A stretch of DNA of 64,000 bases, taken from the NCBI GenBank assembly GCA_019739335.1, contig CP073261.1, positions 2,036,001 through 2,100,000 on the forward strand, in the 5' to 3' direction. Below, piece after piece: positions 10,180 to 17,897 of the stretch. The position numbers were made by a program, and so were the translations under genes. Each line of letters begins with the position of its first letter. The first letter of the stretch is position 1. Under the pieces are notes generated by a model that was not told the origin of the DNA, did not search any database, and was given only the letters and a program-made list of their open reading frames with translations. The DNA is from Erythrobacter sp. GTDB taxonomy: Bacteria > Pseudomonadota > Alphaproteobacteria > Sphingomonadales > Sphingomonadaceae.

Positions 10180-10953
10180 ATGCCGATGGACGACAACGCC
10201 ATGACAGCAGCGCTCGGCACGATCCGGGATGCGGAAGACGTTGTGCAATTGCGCAGCGCGGTAACGGATGCCCTTTCACTGATCGGGATTGAGGGTGCCT
10301 ATTTCATCGCCCCGCTCACCCGCGATGTGCGGGTGAAGCGCTTGCTGACGAATATCGGCCTGCCGGACGGCTGGGAAAGACTCTATCGGGAGAAGTATTT
10401 TCTCGATGACCCGCTGCCCTCGCTATCTTTCGACCACGGCAATGCCTTTTGCTGGCCTGCCGATATCGAACTGGGCAACCTGACGAAGCCGCAATTGCGC
10501 TATCTCGATTTCGCCGCAGATTATGGCTTGGCACGCGGGATCGGGGTGGCCTGCTACGGCCCGCACGGGCGCGCGGGGTTTCTTGGCGCCGGATGGCCGC
10601 CGGCTGAGGCCCCCAGCGATGCCGTGCTGTTGGCGGTGCACCAGATCGGGCAGGTGTCGTTCCAGAATTATTGCCAGATCATGCGCGACGATCTCACCAT
10701 GCCGGTGCTGTCCAACCGTGAACTGGAAGTGCTCGGCTGGATGTGCCGGGGGAAAACCAATCCTGAAATGGCGGTAACACTGGGCGTCTCGCGCTCGACA
10801 ATCGACGCCTATATCCGCCGTATCTTCTCCAAACTCGACGTCACAGACCGCACGGCGGCCTGTGTGCGCGCCTATTCACTGGGATATATTGTCAGCGAAG
10901 AAGTGGAGAATTTGACCGAACGCGCTCGAGAACGCGATGAGCCGGGGCCGTGA
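10180..10953 (+). CDS. LuxR-type regulator with autoinducer-binding domain (LuxR solo)
   Basis: About 257 residues. The N-terminal autoinducer-binding domain keeps the residues that contact acyl-homoserine lactones in LuxR/TraR: Trp and Tyr in WERLY, Asp-Pro in FLDDP, and Trp in FCWP. The C-terminal GerE/LuxR helix-turn-helix is LSNRELEVLGWMCRGKTNPE followed by SRSTIDAYIRRIFSKLDV. No luxI synthase is in the window, so it looks like a solo. The start is uncertain: ATG at 10180 or 10186, or GTG at 10165; a GGTGGA at 10169-10174 favours one of the ATGs. Confidence 0.85.
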   Translation: MPMDDNAMTAALGTIRDAEDVVQLRSAVTDALSLIGIEGAYFIAPLTRDVRVKRLLTNIGLPDGWERLYREKYFLDDPLPSLSFDHGNAFCWPADIELGNLTKPQLRYLDFAADYGLARGIGVACYGPHGRAGFLGAGWPPAEAPSDAVLLAVHQIGQVSFQNYCQIMRDDLTMPVLSNRELEVLGWMCRGKTNPEMAVTLGVSRSTIDAYIRRIFSKLDVTDRTAACVRAYSLGYIVSEEVENLTERARERDEPGP

Positions 10954-11303
10954 TGCGACGATTCGTTCCGACAAATGTAAAATGCCGTAAACCACCGGAA
11001 GATAAAGCGATTACGTGACACGACATATGTAACATCGCTCCTTATAGGCCCGGCCGGTGGCGCAGGCGAGCCTTCGGGTCGCACCGTGTGGATCGCTCGC
11101 GTCCTGGCGCCCCGGAACCCACATCCGGGGCGCCAAACTCCTTACCGGACCCGCAAATTCGATAGCCGTTGATGGTGTGCGGTAGGGTGTCGAACGCCAT
11201 TCCGGTTTTGATCTCTCGGGTGGGCGTTTTGCTTTCCGGGCGCACACACGAATAAGGCCCGCCTCCCTCTGGTGAAGCGGGCCTTTCGCGTTTCGAGATG
11301 CGA
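10954..11303. other. Intergenic region with strong hairpin
   Basis: No convincing ORF is seen. A perfect 12-bp stem (TGGCGCCCCGGA with TCCGGGGCGCCA, loop ACCCACA) lies at 11105-11135, but no T-run follows. Upstream is GC-rich, fold-prone sequence (11041-11095), and the gcrA terminator is at the right end. This could hold a structured RNA or simply the ends of two convergent units. Confidence 0.4.
11254..11285 (-). terminator. Terminator downstream of gcrA
   Basis: AAGGCCCGC pairs with GCGGGCCTT around a 14-nt loop, about 20 bp beyond the gcrA stop on the reverse strand. On that strand it is followed by a short AT-rich stretch (ATTCG after the stem). It could also act on transcripts arriving from luxR. 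Confidence 0.7.
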
Positions 11304-12005
11304 TCAGCGGACTCGCGGGCCGCCGAACGGCAGCGGCGGCGGGGGCCGGCGTGCACCGCGCGGCAGCTGCGCCTGATAGGCCCGGCCGCAATGCGCCACG
11401 CAGTAGGGGAAGCCGGGGTTCACCTTGTCACCGCAGAAGTGGAAATCGGCTTCGCCCGGATGCCCCATCGGCCAGCGGCACACCCGATCCGAAAGATCCA
11501 GCAAGCTGGTCTTGTCGGCAATCTCCGGACTCGGTTTGGCAGGCACCAGGCGCCGCGGTGGCGCGGGCGGGATCGGCGGCTGCTGGTCGCCGGGGCCCTG
11601 ACGCAGGAAGCCACCGGGCCCGTAGGAAACGATCTTGGGGAAGTTCTCCTGCCGACCGGGGATCGGCTGGCTGTTGGAATCGGAAGCCGTTGCAGGGGTG
11701 GGGGCTTCAATCGATGCTTCGCGCTCGACTTCCGGCTCTGCCCGCGGCGTGTCCGCTATCGGGGCGGACTTCCGCGCAATAGGCCTCGGCGCTACGGGAG
11801 CCGCCTCCACCTTCTTCTTCAGCACGGGCTTTTTTGCTTCCTTCGCCTTCACCGGGCTCGGCCGGGCCTTCAGCCCCAGCCGATGTGCCTTGCCGATCAC
11901 CGCATTTCGGGACACCCCGCCCAGCTCGTCGGCAATCTGGCTGGCGGTCGCCCCGCCTTCCCACATCTTGGTCAGCGTGGCGATGCGTTCTTCGGTCCAA
12001 CTCAT
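11304..12005 (-). CDS. gcrA: GcrA cell cycle regulator
   Basis: A 233-residue protein starting MSWTEERIATLTKMW at 12005, the invariant GcrA opening. GcrA binds sigma-70 RNA polymerase and promoters carrying CcrM-methylated GANTC sites, and drives S-phase genes in alphaproteobacteria. The N-terminal helix-turn-helix (GATASQIADELG, SRNAVIGKAHRLGL) is followed by a long Pro/Ala-rich linker and the sigma-interacting C-terminal domain with its Cys pattern (CRWPMGHPGEADFHFCG, PYCVAHCGRAYQ). The upstream extension to 12032 is not needed. The gene is divergent from the ABC-2 permease gene. Confidence 0.96.
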   Translation of the reverse strand: MSWTEERIATLTKMWEGGATASQIADELGGVSRNAVIGKAHRLGLKARPSPVKAKEAKKPVLKKKVEAAPVAPRPIARKSAPIADTPRAEPEVEREASIEAPTPATASDSNSQPIPGRQENFPKIVSYGPGGFLRQGPGDQQPPIPPAPPRRLVPAKPSPEIADKTSLLDLSDRVCRWPMGHPGEADFHFCGDKVNPGFPYCVAHCGRAYQAQLPRGARRPPPPLPFGGPRVR

Positions 12006-12098
12006 GCAGTCAATTCCAGTCCTGTATCGCAAACCCTAGTGCAACAGGGCCTGCCGTATTTCTTGCCAGTCCGTTCCGCTCAAGATAGGCGACCTCCC

Positions 12099-13001
12099 AT
12101 GTCGGAACAAGCAGCAGAACCCGCCGGAGCAGCCGTGGCCAGCTCCGCTGAATTCCCCGTCACCGGCAGTAATGCCGGGCGCAAGTTCCCGCCAAAGGGA
12201 GTGCCGCAGATCACCGGGATCAACCGGATCGGGCTGTGGAGCCTCTATATTAAGGAGATCCGCCGGTTTCTCAAGGTGCAGACGCAAACCGTCTGGGCAC
12301 CGGCGATCACCACGCTGCTGTTTCTGGTGATATTTACGGTCGCCCTAGGCCGGGAAGGGCGGGAAGTGCTTGGCGTGCCCTTCGGCACCTTCGTCGCGCC
12401 GGGCCTCATCATGATGGCGATGATGCAGAACGCCTTTGCCAATTCCAGTTTCAGCCTGCTGGCGGGCAAGATGCAGGGGACGATCATCGACCTGCTGATG
12501 CCGCCGCTGTCCGAAGCCGAGCTGATGCTGGCGATTGTCGCCGCAGCGATTACCCGCGCCGTGCTGGTGGGCGGAGCGGTGGCGATTGCGATGGCGCTAT
12601 ATCCCGGTGTCGAATTGAAGGCCGCGCATCCGTGGGCGATTGTCTGGTTCGGATTGATGGGAGCAGCCATGCTGGCGATCATCGGTTTCCTTGCCAGTAT
12701 CTGGGCGGAAAAGTTCGACCATAACGCCGCGATCACCAATTTCATCGTGGCCCCGCTCAGCCTGCTGTCGGGCACTTTCTATGTAATTTCCAACCTGTCG
12801 CCGTTTTTCCAGGCGATCAGCCGCGCAAACCCATTCTTCTACATGATTTCCGGCTTCCGCTTCGGCTTTCTGGGAGAAAGCGATATCGGCAACACCAATG
12901 AAGCGGTGATGGGTGCGGCACTAGGTGTAGGCGTGCTCAACCTGCTTCTGGGCTGGCTGACCTATCGAGTGCTGAAAAGCGGCTGGAAGATAAAAAGCTA
13001 G
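12099..13001 (+). CDS. ABC-2 type transporter permease
   Basis: A 300-residue membrane subunit starting MSEQAAEPAGAAV at 12099; a longer upstream extension is the antisense of gcrA. After a ~45-residue cytoplasmic N-terminus there are six predicted membrane helices with the ABC-2/NodJ-like pattern (SLYIKEIRRFLKVQTQTVWA, APLSLLSGTFYVI, NPFFYMISGFRFGF). Such permeases export polysaccharide, lipid or other molecules with a separate ATPase. No ATP-binding gene is adjacent here, so the partner must be elsewhere. Confidence 0.9.
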   Translation: MSEQAAEPAGAAVASSAEFPVTGSNAGRKFPPKGVPQITGINRIGLWSLYIKEIRRFLKVQTQTVWAPAITTLLFLVIFTVALGREGREVLGVPFGTFVAPGLIMMAMMQNAFANSSFSLLAGKMQGTIIDLLMPPLSEAELMLAIVAAAITRAVLVGGAVAIAMALYPGVELKAAHPWAIVWFGLMGAAMLAIIGFLASIWAEKFDHNAAITNFIVAPLSLLSGTFYVISNLSPFFQAISRANPFFYMISGFRFGFLGESDIGNTNEAVMGAALGVGVLNLLLGWLTYRVLKSGWKIKS

Positions 13002-13007
13002 TTTTTA

Positions 13008-13388
13008 TTAATGGGTTAGTGAGCGGCGCAGACGATATTTGCCGCCGCGAAAATCGTCGAACAGCTGGCGCACCTGCGGATGGTCGATAGGTTCCTCGGC
13101 CGTATCACGCAGCAGATTTTGCTGGCTGACATAGGCGACGTAGGAGCTTTCCTCGTTCTCGGCCAGCAGGTGATAGAACGGCTGGTCCCGCCGCGGACGC
13201 TTGTCTTCGGGGATCGCCTCATACCATTCTTCGGAATTGGCATAGACCGGATCGATATCGAAGATAACGCCGCGAAAATCGTGCGTACGGTGCTTCACCA
13301 CATCACCGATGGCGAAACGGGCGCGGGATCGAAGCGGAGCCTCATGCAGGCGTCCGGCTTGTGAAGGAGAGGGTTCCGGGCGGCTCAT
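13008..13388 (-). CDS. hspQ: Heat shock protein HspQ (hemimethylated-DNA-binding fold)
   Basis: 126 residues, starting MSRPEPSPSQAGRL at 13388; the longer upstream extension runs into the tRNA side and is unlikely. RARFAIGDVVKHRTHDFRGVIFDIDP and YHLLAENEESSYVAYVSQQNLL are diagnostic of HspQ, a small beta-barrel protein that acts as specificity enhancer of Lon in enterobacteria and influences DnaA stability. It is convergent with the ABC-2 permease gene. Confidence 0.93.
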   Translation of the reverse strand: MSRPEPSPSQAGRLHEAPLRSRARFAIGDVVKHRTHDFRGVIFDIDPVYANSEEWYEAIPEDKRPRRDQPFYHLLAENEESSYVAYVSQQNLLRDTAEEPIDHPQVRQLFDDFRGGKYRLRRSLTH

Positions 13389-13554
13389 CACTCTCAATAT
13401 AGGTGCGCTCGCAGGTGCAGCAAGTCTGGTTATGCCCCAATCACCCGATTTCGAGGCGAGCGGGGCAAACAGGGACTTGGCAAGCCGAGACCCATCGGCT
13501 AACCGCCACCGCTTCAAGACGACCTGCGGGCCAGCAGCCCGCCACCCTTATTGC

Positions 13555-13644
13555 GGAGAGGTGGCAGAGTGGTCGAACGCGCCGCACTCGAAATGCGGTT
13601 TACGGGCAACCGTAACGTGGGTTCGAATCCCACCCTCTCCGCCA
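13555..13644 (+). tRNA. tRNA-Ser(CGA)
   Basis: A 90-nt class II tRNA. The acceptor GGAGAGG pairs with CCTCTCC, followed by discriminator G and an encoded CCA. The anticodon loop CTCGAAA (13587-13593) gives anticodon CGA, reading serine codon UCG. A long variable arm (ACGGGCAACCGT) and the T-arm GTGGGTTCGAATCCCAC are clear. The IS6-type element begins 107 bp downstream, and tRNA-Ser genes are frequent island integration sites. Confidence 0.97.
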
Positions 13645-13750
13645 GTCTTCCAGAAAAGCCAATAAATCCGGTAGGATGATGATTTTCTGATGCTTTTTAT
13701 GCTGCCTAAGGTACAAAAGGCAGGTACAAATGGCCCTCAGGATGGCAAAG

Positions 13751-14589
13751 GGCTTTGTCAGAGTAACGTGGCTCCTCGCGCCGCGCCCTGCTAGCCAGCA
13801 CTGATGCAGCGCAAATCTCGAGCCCTACCGCCAAGCCCATTTCGCTGTTTCATTTCCTCCCCCGAGGTAATCCGTCTCGTGGTGCTGATGTATGTCCGAT
13901 TTCCACTGAGCCTGCGAAATGTGGAAGACCTGCTCTTCGAACGCGGGATCGACATTTGCCATGAGACAGTCCGGCTATGGTGGAACCGCTTCGGCCCGCT
14001 GTTTGCGGCTGATGTTCGGCGCCAGCGTGTCAGCCGGATGAAGGGCTCCCGACAGTGGAAGTGGCACCTCGACGAGGTGTACGTGAAGATCAATGGCGAG
14101 ATGCATTACCTGTGGCGCGCGGTCGACCAGGAAGGCGGGGTCCTCGAAAGCTACGTTACAAAAACGGGTGACAGGAAGGCATCGCTACGGTTCATGCAGA
14201 AAGCACTGAAGCGCCACGGCTCGCCGGTCGAGATCACCACTGATGGCCTTCGCTCCTACAAGGCGGCGATGTCAGAGCTCGGAAACACGGCAAAACAGGA
14301 GGTGGGACGCTGGGCCAACAACCGGGTGGAGAATAGCCACCTGCCGTTCCGACGACGAGAGCGGGCGATGCTGCGATTTCGGCAGATGAAGTCGTCGCAG
14401 AAGTTCGCCTTGGTCCGCGCCAACGTCCATAATCACTTCAACCTCGAACGCCACCTGATCGACAGAGAGAGCTACAAGCCCGCCGCTCGGCCGCCCTGGC
14501 CGAGTGGCAGACCCTCGCCGCATAAACCGCGCCGGGGTAGAGGAGGGCTTCGCCAATCGGAGACGAGTTGCGGTTAGACTGGTAGCACC
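13751..14589 (+). mobile_element. IS6-family insertion sequence, copy A (intact)
   Basis: About 839 bp. The left end GGCTTTGTCA and the right end, read on the other strand as GGTGCTACCA, match imperfectly. Ends were set by comparison with the copies at 39210 and 52184, whose right ends (GGTGCTGTCA reversed) fit the left end better. No 8-bp target duplication was visible. It carries one transposase gene. Confidence 0.8.
13804..14577 (+). CDS. IS6-family transposase
   Basis: A 257-residue DDE transposase that catalyses replicative transposition with cointegrate formation. The N-terminal HTH region FISSPEVIRLVVLMYVRFPL is followed by the DDE core: first Asp in WHLDEVYVKING, second in ITTDGLRSYKAAM, Glu in NNRVENSHLPFRRRERAM. 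All three are intact, and there is no stop or frameshift, unlike the copies at 39265 and 52242. It is therefore the only potentially active copy in the window and could mobilise the others if their ends are compatible. Confidence 0.92.
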   Translation: MQRKSRALPPSPFRCFISSPEVIRLVVLMYVRFPLSLRNVEDLLFERGIDICHETVRLWWNRFGPLFAADVRRQRVSRMKGSRQWKWHLDEVYVKINGEMHYLWRAVDQEGGVLESYVTKTGDRKASLRFMQKALKRHGSPVEITTDGLRSYKAAMSELGNTAKQEVGRWANNRVENSHLPFRRRERAMLRFRQMKSSQKFALVRANVHNHFNLERHLIDRESYKPAARPPWPSGRPSPHKPRRGRGGLRQSETSCG

Positions 14590-14624
14590 GCGGGGATGGT
14601 TTGTGGATGACTTCGTCAGTCAAG

Positions 14625-14650
14625 CGAGCTGCAGTTAGAGTGACAGCACC
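14625..14650 (+). repeat. Extra IS6-type right-end fragment
   Basis: A 26-bp stretch ending TGACAGCACC matches the right end of the IS copies at 40044 and 53023 with three mismatches. It lies 36 bp beyond the right end of copy A, so two right ends stand in tandem. It probably marks an older, otherwise deleted element. Confidence 0.6.
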
Positions 14651-14735
14651 CTTGTGACCAAAGGCTGTGCCGGATACCATCATCATAGATAATGAAGCCA
14701 TCCGCGCGTCGGCTGGTTCCTGCGGGAGTATGGGG

Positions 14736-15653
14736 ATGGAAATCTCGCGTCGTGCGGTGCTTGCAGGAGGAAGCGCTGCCGCAGTTGCTGCGTCCGTGGG
14801 CAGCACTGCTGGGTTTGCGCAGACTGCCCCGCACTTTTCGCTGGGCTATGCGCCGCACGAGGGCAGCTTTGCGAGCCGTGGTGACCGGCTCGAGCAGATT
14901 GCCTTTGCTGCAGGCGAGGGGTTTTCCGCGTGGGAAGACAATGAGGCGGCAGGCCGCACGGTGGCGGAGCAGACCGCCATGGCCCGCGCGCTCCGGCAGC
15001 GTGGCATGACCATGGGCGTGTTTGTCGCCAGTATGCCCAGGTGGGCGCAATCGCGGCCTCTGCTTGGCGGTGACGACGATGCGGATCGCGAGGCTTTTCT
15101 GGCGGACATTCGCGCTTCGATCGATGTCGCCCGGCGGCTGGACGCGAGGTGGATGACGGTCGTTCCGGGCTTCCTCGATGCCAGACTGCCGATCCATATC
15201 CAGACCGGCCGCGTCATCGACACGATGCGCCGCGCTGCCGAGATCGTGGAGCCGCACGGTCTGGTGATGGTGATGGAGCCGCTCAACACTTTGACCGACC
15301 ACCCCGGCGTGTTCCTCCAGACGATTGCGCAGGCCTATGCTGTGGCAAGGGCGGTCGACAGCCCTGCAATCAAGATCCTTGCCGACGTCTATCACGAGCA
15401 GATCCAGGCCGGAAACCTGCTTACCACGCTCGAGACCTGCTGGGATGAAATCGCCTATCTTCAGTTCGGCGACAATCCGGGCCGCGCCGAGCCCGGCACC
15501 GGCGAGATCAACTACCGCAATATCGTCCGCTGGCTGCGCTCCCGCTCGTTCAGCGGCGTGATCGGCATGGAACACGGGAACTCGATCGGTGGCCGCGAAG
15601 GCGAGGAGCGACTGCTCGCCGCCTATCGCGCAATCGACGCAGAACAAGGATGA
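14736..15653 (+). CDS. Tat-exported hydroxypyruvate-isomerase-like TIM barrel protein
   Basis: 305 residues from the ATG at 14736. The start MEISRRAVLAGG is a twin-arginine signal, so the protein should be folded before export. The mature part matches the hydroxypyruvate isomerase (COG3622) branch of the AP-endonuclease-2/xylose isomerase-like TIM barrels: metal ligands are expected in VMVMEPLNTL, ILADVYHEQI, LQFGDNPGRAEPGTGEINY and GVIGMEHGN. It is the first gene of a five-gene operon, overlapping the next by 4 bp (ATGA). With C3-oxidising and DUF1080 partners in the operon, a role on 3-keto sugars or glycosides is more likely than central glyoxylate metabolism; this is inference. Confidence 0.85.
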   Translation: MEISRRAVLAGGSAAAVAASVGSTAGFAQTAPHFSLGYAPHEGSFASRGDRLEQIAFAAGEGFSAWEDNEAAGRTVAEQTAMARALRQRGMTMGVFVASMPRWAQSRPLLGGDDDADREAFLADIRASIDVARRLDARWMTVVPGFLDARLPIHIQTGRVIDTMRRAAEIVEPHGLVMVMEPLNTLTDHPGVFLQTIAQAYAVARAVDSPAIKILADVYHEQIQAGNLLTTLETCWDEIAYLQFGDNPGRAEPGTGEINYRNIVRWLRSRSFSGVIGMEHGNSIGGREGEERLLAAYRAIDAEQG

Positions 15654-16483
15654 AGTTGATGCTAGGCAGATGGGTCATAGCCGGAGCGGCGTGCTTGTTA
15701 TCAGGGAGTGTCGCCATGGCGCAGGAACGACCGGGCTTCGATGACACGCCATACTTGCCGGGCAGCGAATGGCGCGTGCACGATCCTGCGCGGCCCTATC
15801 CCGAAGTGGTGACGCCGGGCGATGCTCCGGGCGCGCCGCCGTCGGACGCAATCGTGCTGTTCGACGGCAGTTCGCTTGAGGCCTGGCAGGCGCAGGGCGC
15901 CGCCTGGACGGTGAGCGACGGTGTGATGACCGTGCCGCCGCGCGCTCCGGGAAGCGGCGAGAGCGCGCTCGTCAGCAGGGAGAGCTTCGGCGATGTGCAG
16001 CTCCACCTCGAATTCCGCTCGCCGAACCCGCCAGAGCACACCTCGCAGGACCGCGGCAACAGCGGTATCTGGTTCATGCAACGCTACGAAATCCAGATTC
16101 TCGACAGCTACGACAATCCCACCTACGCCGACGGGTCTGCTGGCGCGATCTACGGTTGGAAGCCTCCATTGGTGAACCCGTCGCGCCCACCCGGCGAATG
16201 GCAGAGCTACGACATTGTCTTCGAACGCCCGCGCTTTGGGGAAGATGGCGAGTTGCTGCGTCCGGCCTATATCACCGCCTTCCTGAACGGCGTGCTGGTG
16301 CAAAACCGGCAGCCCTGGTTGGGCGAGACGGTGTGGCGCGATCTTGGCCGTTACACCCCCCACGAGGATGTAGCGCCGATCCAGCTTCAGGATCATAGTT
16401 CTCCCGTTTCGTTTCGCAACATCTGGGTCCGTCGCCTCCCCGAAGCGGCGGTGAACCATGATTTTCCGGAGGCAGGGCAATGA
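15650..16483 (+). CDS. Exported DUF1080 (3-keto-disaccharide hydrolase family) protein
   Basis: 277 residues with a Sec signal peptide (cleavage after VAMA, about residue 24). IVLFDGSSLEAWQAQ, GNSGIWFMQRYEIQILDSY and PIQLQDHSSPVSFRNIWV are the classic DUF1080 blocks of a concanavalin-like beta sandwich. Characterised members hydrolyse 3-keto-glycosides after C3 oxidation of the sugar. Start and stop overlap both neighbours by 4 bp, so translation is coupled through the operon. The GMC/small-subunit pair three genes on would supply the 3-keto substrate. Confidence 0.88.
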   Translation: MKLMLGRWVIAGAACLLSGSVAMAQERPGFDDTPYLPGSEWRVHDPARPYPEVVTPGDAPGAPPSDAIVLFDGSSLEAWQAQGAAWTVSDGVMTVPPRAPGSGESALVSRESFGDVQLHLEFRSPNPPEHTSQDRGNSGIWFMQRYEIQILDSYDNPTYADGSAGAIYGWKPPLVNPSRPPGEWQSYDIVFERPRFGEDGELLRPAYITAFLNGVLVQNRQPWLGETVWRDLGRYTPHEDVAPIQLQDHSSPVSFRNIWVRRLPEAAVNHDFPEAGQ

Positions 16484-17037
16484 ACATAGACCGCAGAGAC
16501 GCGCTGGCGGGCATGGTGGCGATGTTCGGCGCCAGCCTGTTTGCCCCGATAGCTCGGGCAGCATCCCAGGCCGCACCGATCAGCTCCGGCCCGCCAAGCG
16601 CGCCGGTGTTCACCGCGGAGCAGCGCGCGCTGATGACTGCTCTTACCGAACGCATCATGCCAACCACCGATACTCCGGGTGCAATCGCCGCGGGTGTCCC
16701 CGAGTTCATCGAGAAGCTGCTGGCCGATTGGGCGCTGCCTGAAGAGCGTGAGCCGATCATCGCCGGGCTCGATGCCATCGAGGCGCGCAGCCAGACGGAC
16801 TACCAGATGGCCGCGACCAGTACGCTGCCCGAACAACAGGATGCGCTGCTGCAACTGGCGATGGATGGCGAGCTGTCGGAAGGTGCGGATTTCTTCCAGA
16901 AGTTCCGGCAGCTGGTGATCACGGGCTATTTCACTTCCGAGATCGGCATCACGCAAGAGAGGGAATACCTGCCTGTCCCCGGTCGGTATGACGGCGCTTA
17001 CCCGTACTCACAGGTCAACAAGGTGCTTTCCTCATGA
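16480..17037 (+). CDS. Gluconate 2-dehydrogenase subunit 3 family protein (Tat)
   Basis: 185 residues beginning MNIDRRDALAGMVAMFGA, a twin-arginine leader. The mature domain (LTERIMPTTDTPGAIAAGVPEFIEKLLADW) matches the small gamma subunit of membrane-bound GMC dehydrogenases (gluconate, FAD-glucose and fructose dehydrogenases). In those enzymes this subunit carries the only Tat signal and brings the folded flavoprotein across the membrane. The GMC gene two positions downstream lacks its own leader, which fits. It overlaps both neighbours by 4 bp. Confidence 0.9.
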   Translation: MNIDRRDALAGMVAMFGASLFAPIARAASQAAPISSGPPSAPVFTAEQRALMTALTERIMPTTDTPGAIAAGVPEFIEKLLADWALPEEREPIIAGLDAIEARSQTDYQMAATSTLPEQQDALLQLAMDGELSEGADFFQKFRQLVITGYFTSEIGITQEREYLPVPGRYDGAYPYSQVNKVLSS

Positions 17038-17897
17038 TGACCACACGGCGGCAATGGCTGGCGGGTAGCGCTGCACTCGCCACTGGCCTGATGGCTCCTC
17101 CGCTCATGGCGCGCGCATGGGCAGCGAGCGCGAACCCGATCGGACTGCAACTCTACACGGTGCGCGAACTGTTCGCGCGCGAGCCGATCCGCACGCTCGA
17201 GGAAGTCGCCGCGATCGGCTATCGCGAGGTCGAATTCGGGGGCGGCGGCTACGAGGCGATGGACCTTGTCGCGCTGCGTGACACGATGGACCGGCTGGGG
17301 CTCGTCTCGCCCTCGATCCACATCGGCTATGAAACGCTGGCGACCGGTTTCGACCGTGCAGTCGAGACAGCCCGGACCTTGGGTGCCGGAGCGATCGTCC
17401 TTCCCTGGATGGCGGAGGAACATCGCAACTCGGAAGGCTGGACGGCAGCCCTGGCGAACTTCAACCGCTGGGGCCCGCAATTGCAGCAGGCCGGCCTGGA
17501 ATTTGCCTATCACAATCACGACTTCGAATTCACCGAAAAGTTCGGTGGCCGCAGCCTGTTCGATCGGCTGGTCGAGGATACCGATCCGGAAACGGTCAAG
17601 ATCGAGCTCGACCTGTACTGGACGGTGGCTGCGGGCGAGGACGCCAACGCGGTCATCTCCCGCCTGCCGGGCCGGGTCTATGGCTACCACGTCAAGGACC
17701 GCACGGCGGATGGCGTAATGACCAGCGTCGGCAATGGCGTGATCGATTTTGCCGACATCTTCACGCTCAACAGCCTTGCGGGCGTGCGGCATTTCTATGT
17801 CGAGAACGATCAGTGCCCGTCGCCCTATCTCCCCGATATCCACGCCAGCTTCATGGCGCTCAGCGCGCTGCGCGGCGCATTGCCAGGAATCATGTAA
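17034..17897 (+). CDS. Tat-exported sugar phosphate isomerase/epimerase-like protein
   Basis: 287 residues with a twin-arginine leader (MMTTRRQWLAGSAAL). The mature TIM barrel has IGLQLYTVRE at strand 1, then LEFAYHNHDFEF, VKIELDLYWTVAAGEDA, YGYHVKDR and FYVENDQCP, which place the metal-binding Glu/Asp/His residues. In characterised 3-keto-glycoside pathways, proteins of this fold act as isomerases or as lyases that split C- or O-glycosides by beta-elimination. A periplasmic location is unusual for a sugar-phosphate enzyme, so a non-phosphorylated substrate is likely. It overlaps the GMC start by 1 bp. Confidence 0.87.
   Translation: MMTTRRQWLAGSAALATGLMAPPLMARAWAASANPIGLQLYTVRELFAREPIRTLEEVAAIGYREVEFGGGGYEAMDLVALRDTMDRLGLVSPSIHIGYETLATGFDRAVETARTLGAGAIVLPWMAEEHRNSEGWTAALANFNRWGPQLQQAGLEFAYHNHDFEFTEKFGGRSLFDRLVEDTDPETVKIELDLYWTVAAGEDANAVISRLPGRVYGYHVKDRTADGVMTSVGNGVIDFADIFTLNSLAGVRHFYVENDQCPSPYLPDIHASFMALSALRGALPGIM

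Noticed and set aside
12099..13001. Reading the ABC-2 permease as a 567-residue protein from 11298
   Set aside because: The extra 267 codons are antisense to gcrA; the ATG at 12099 gives a normal-sized permease.
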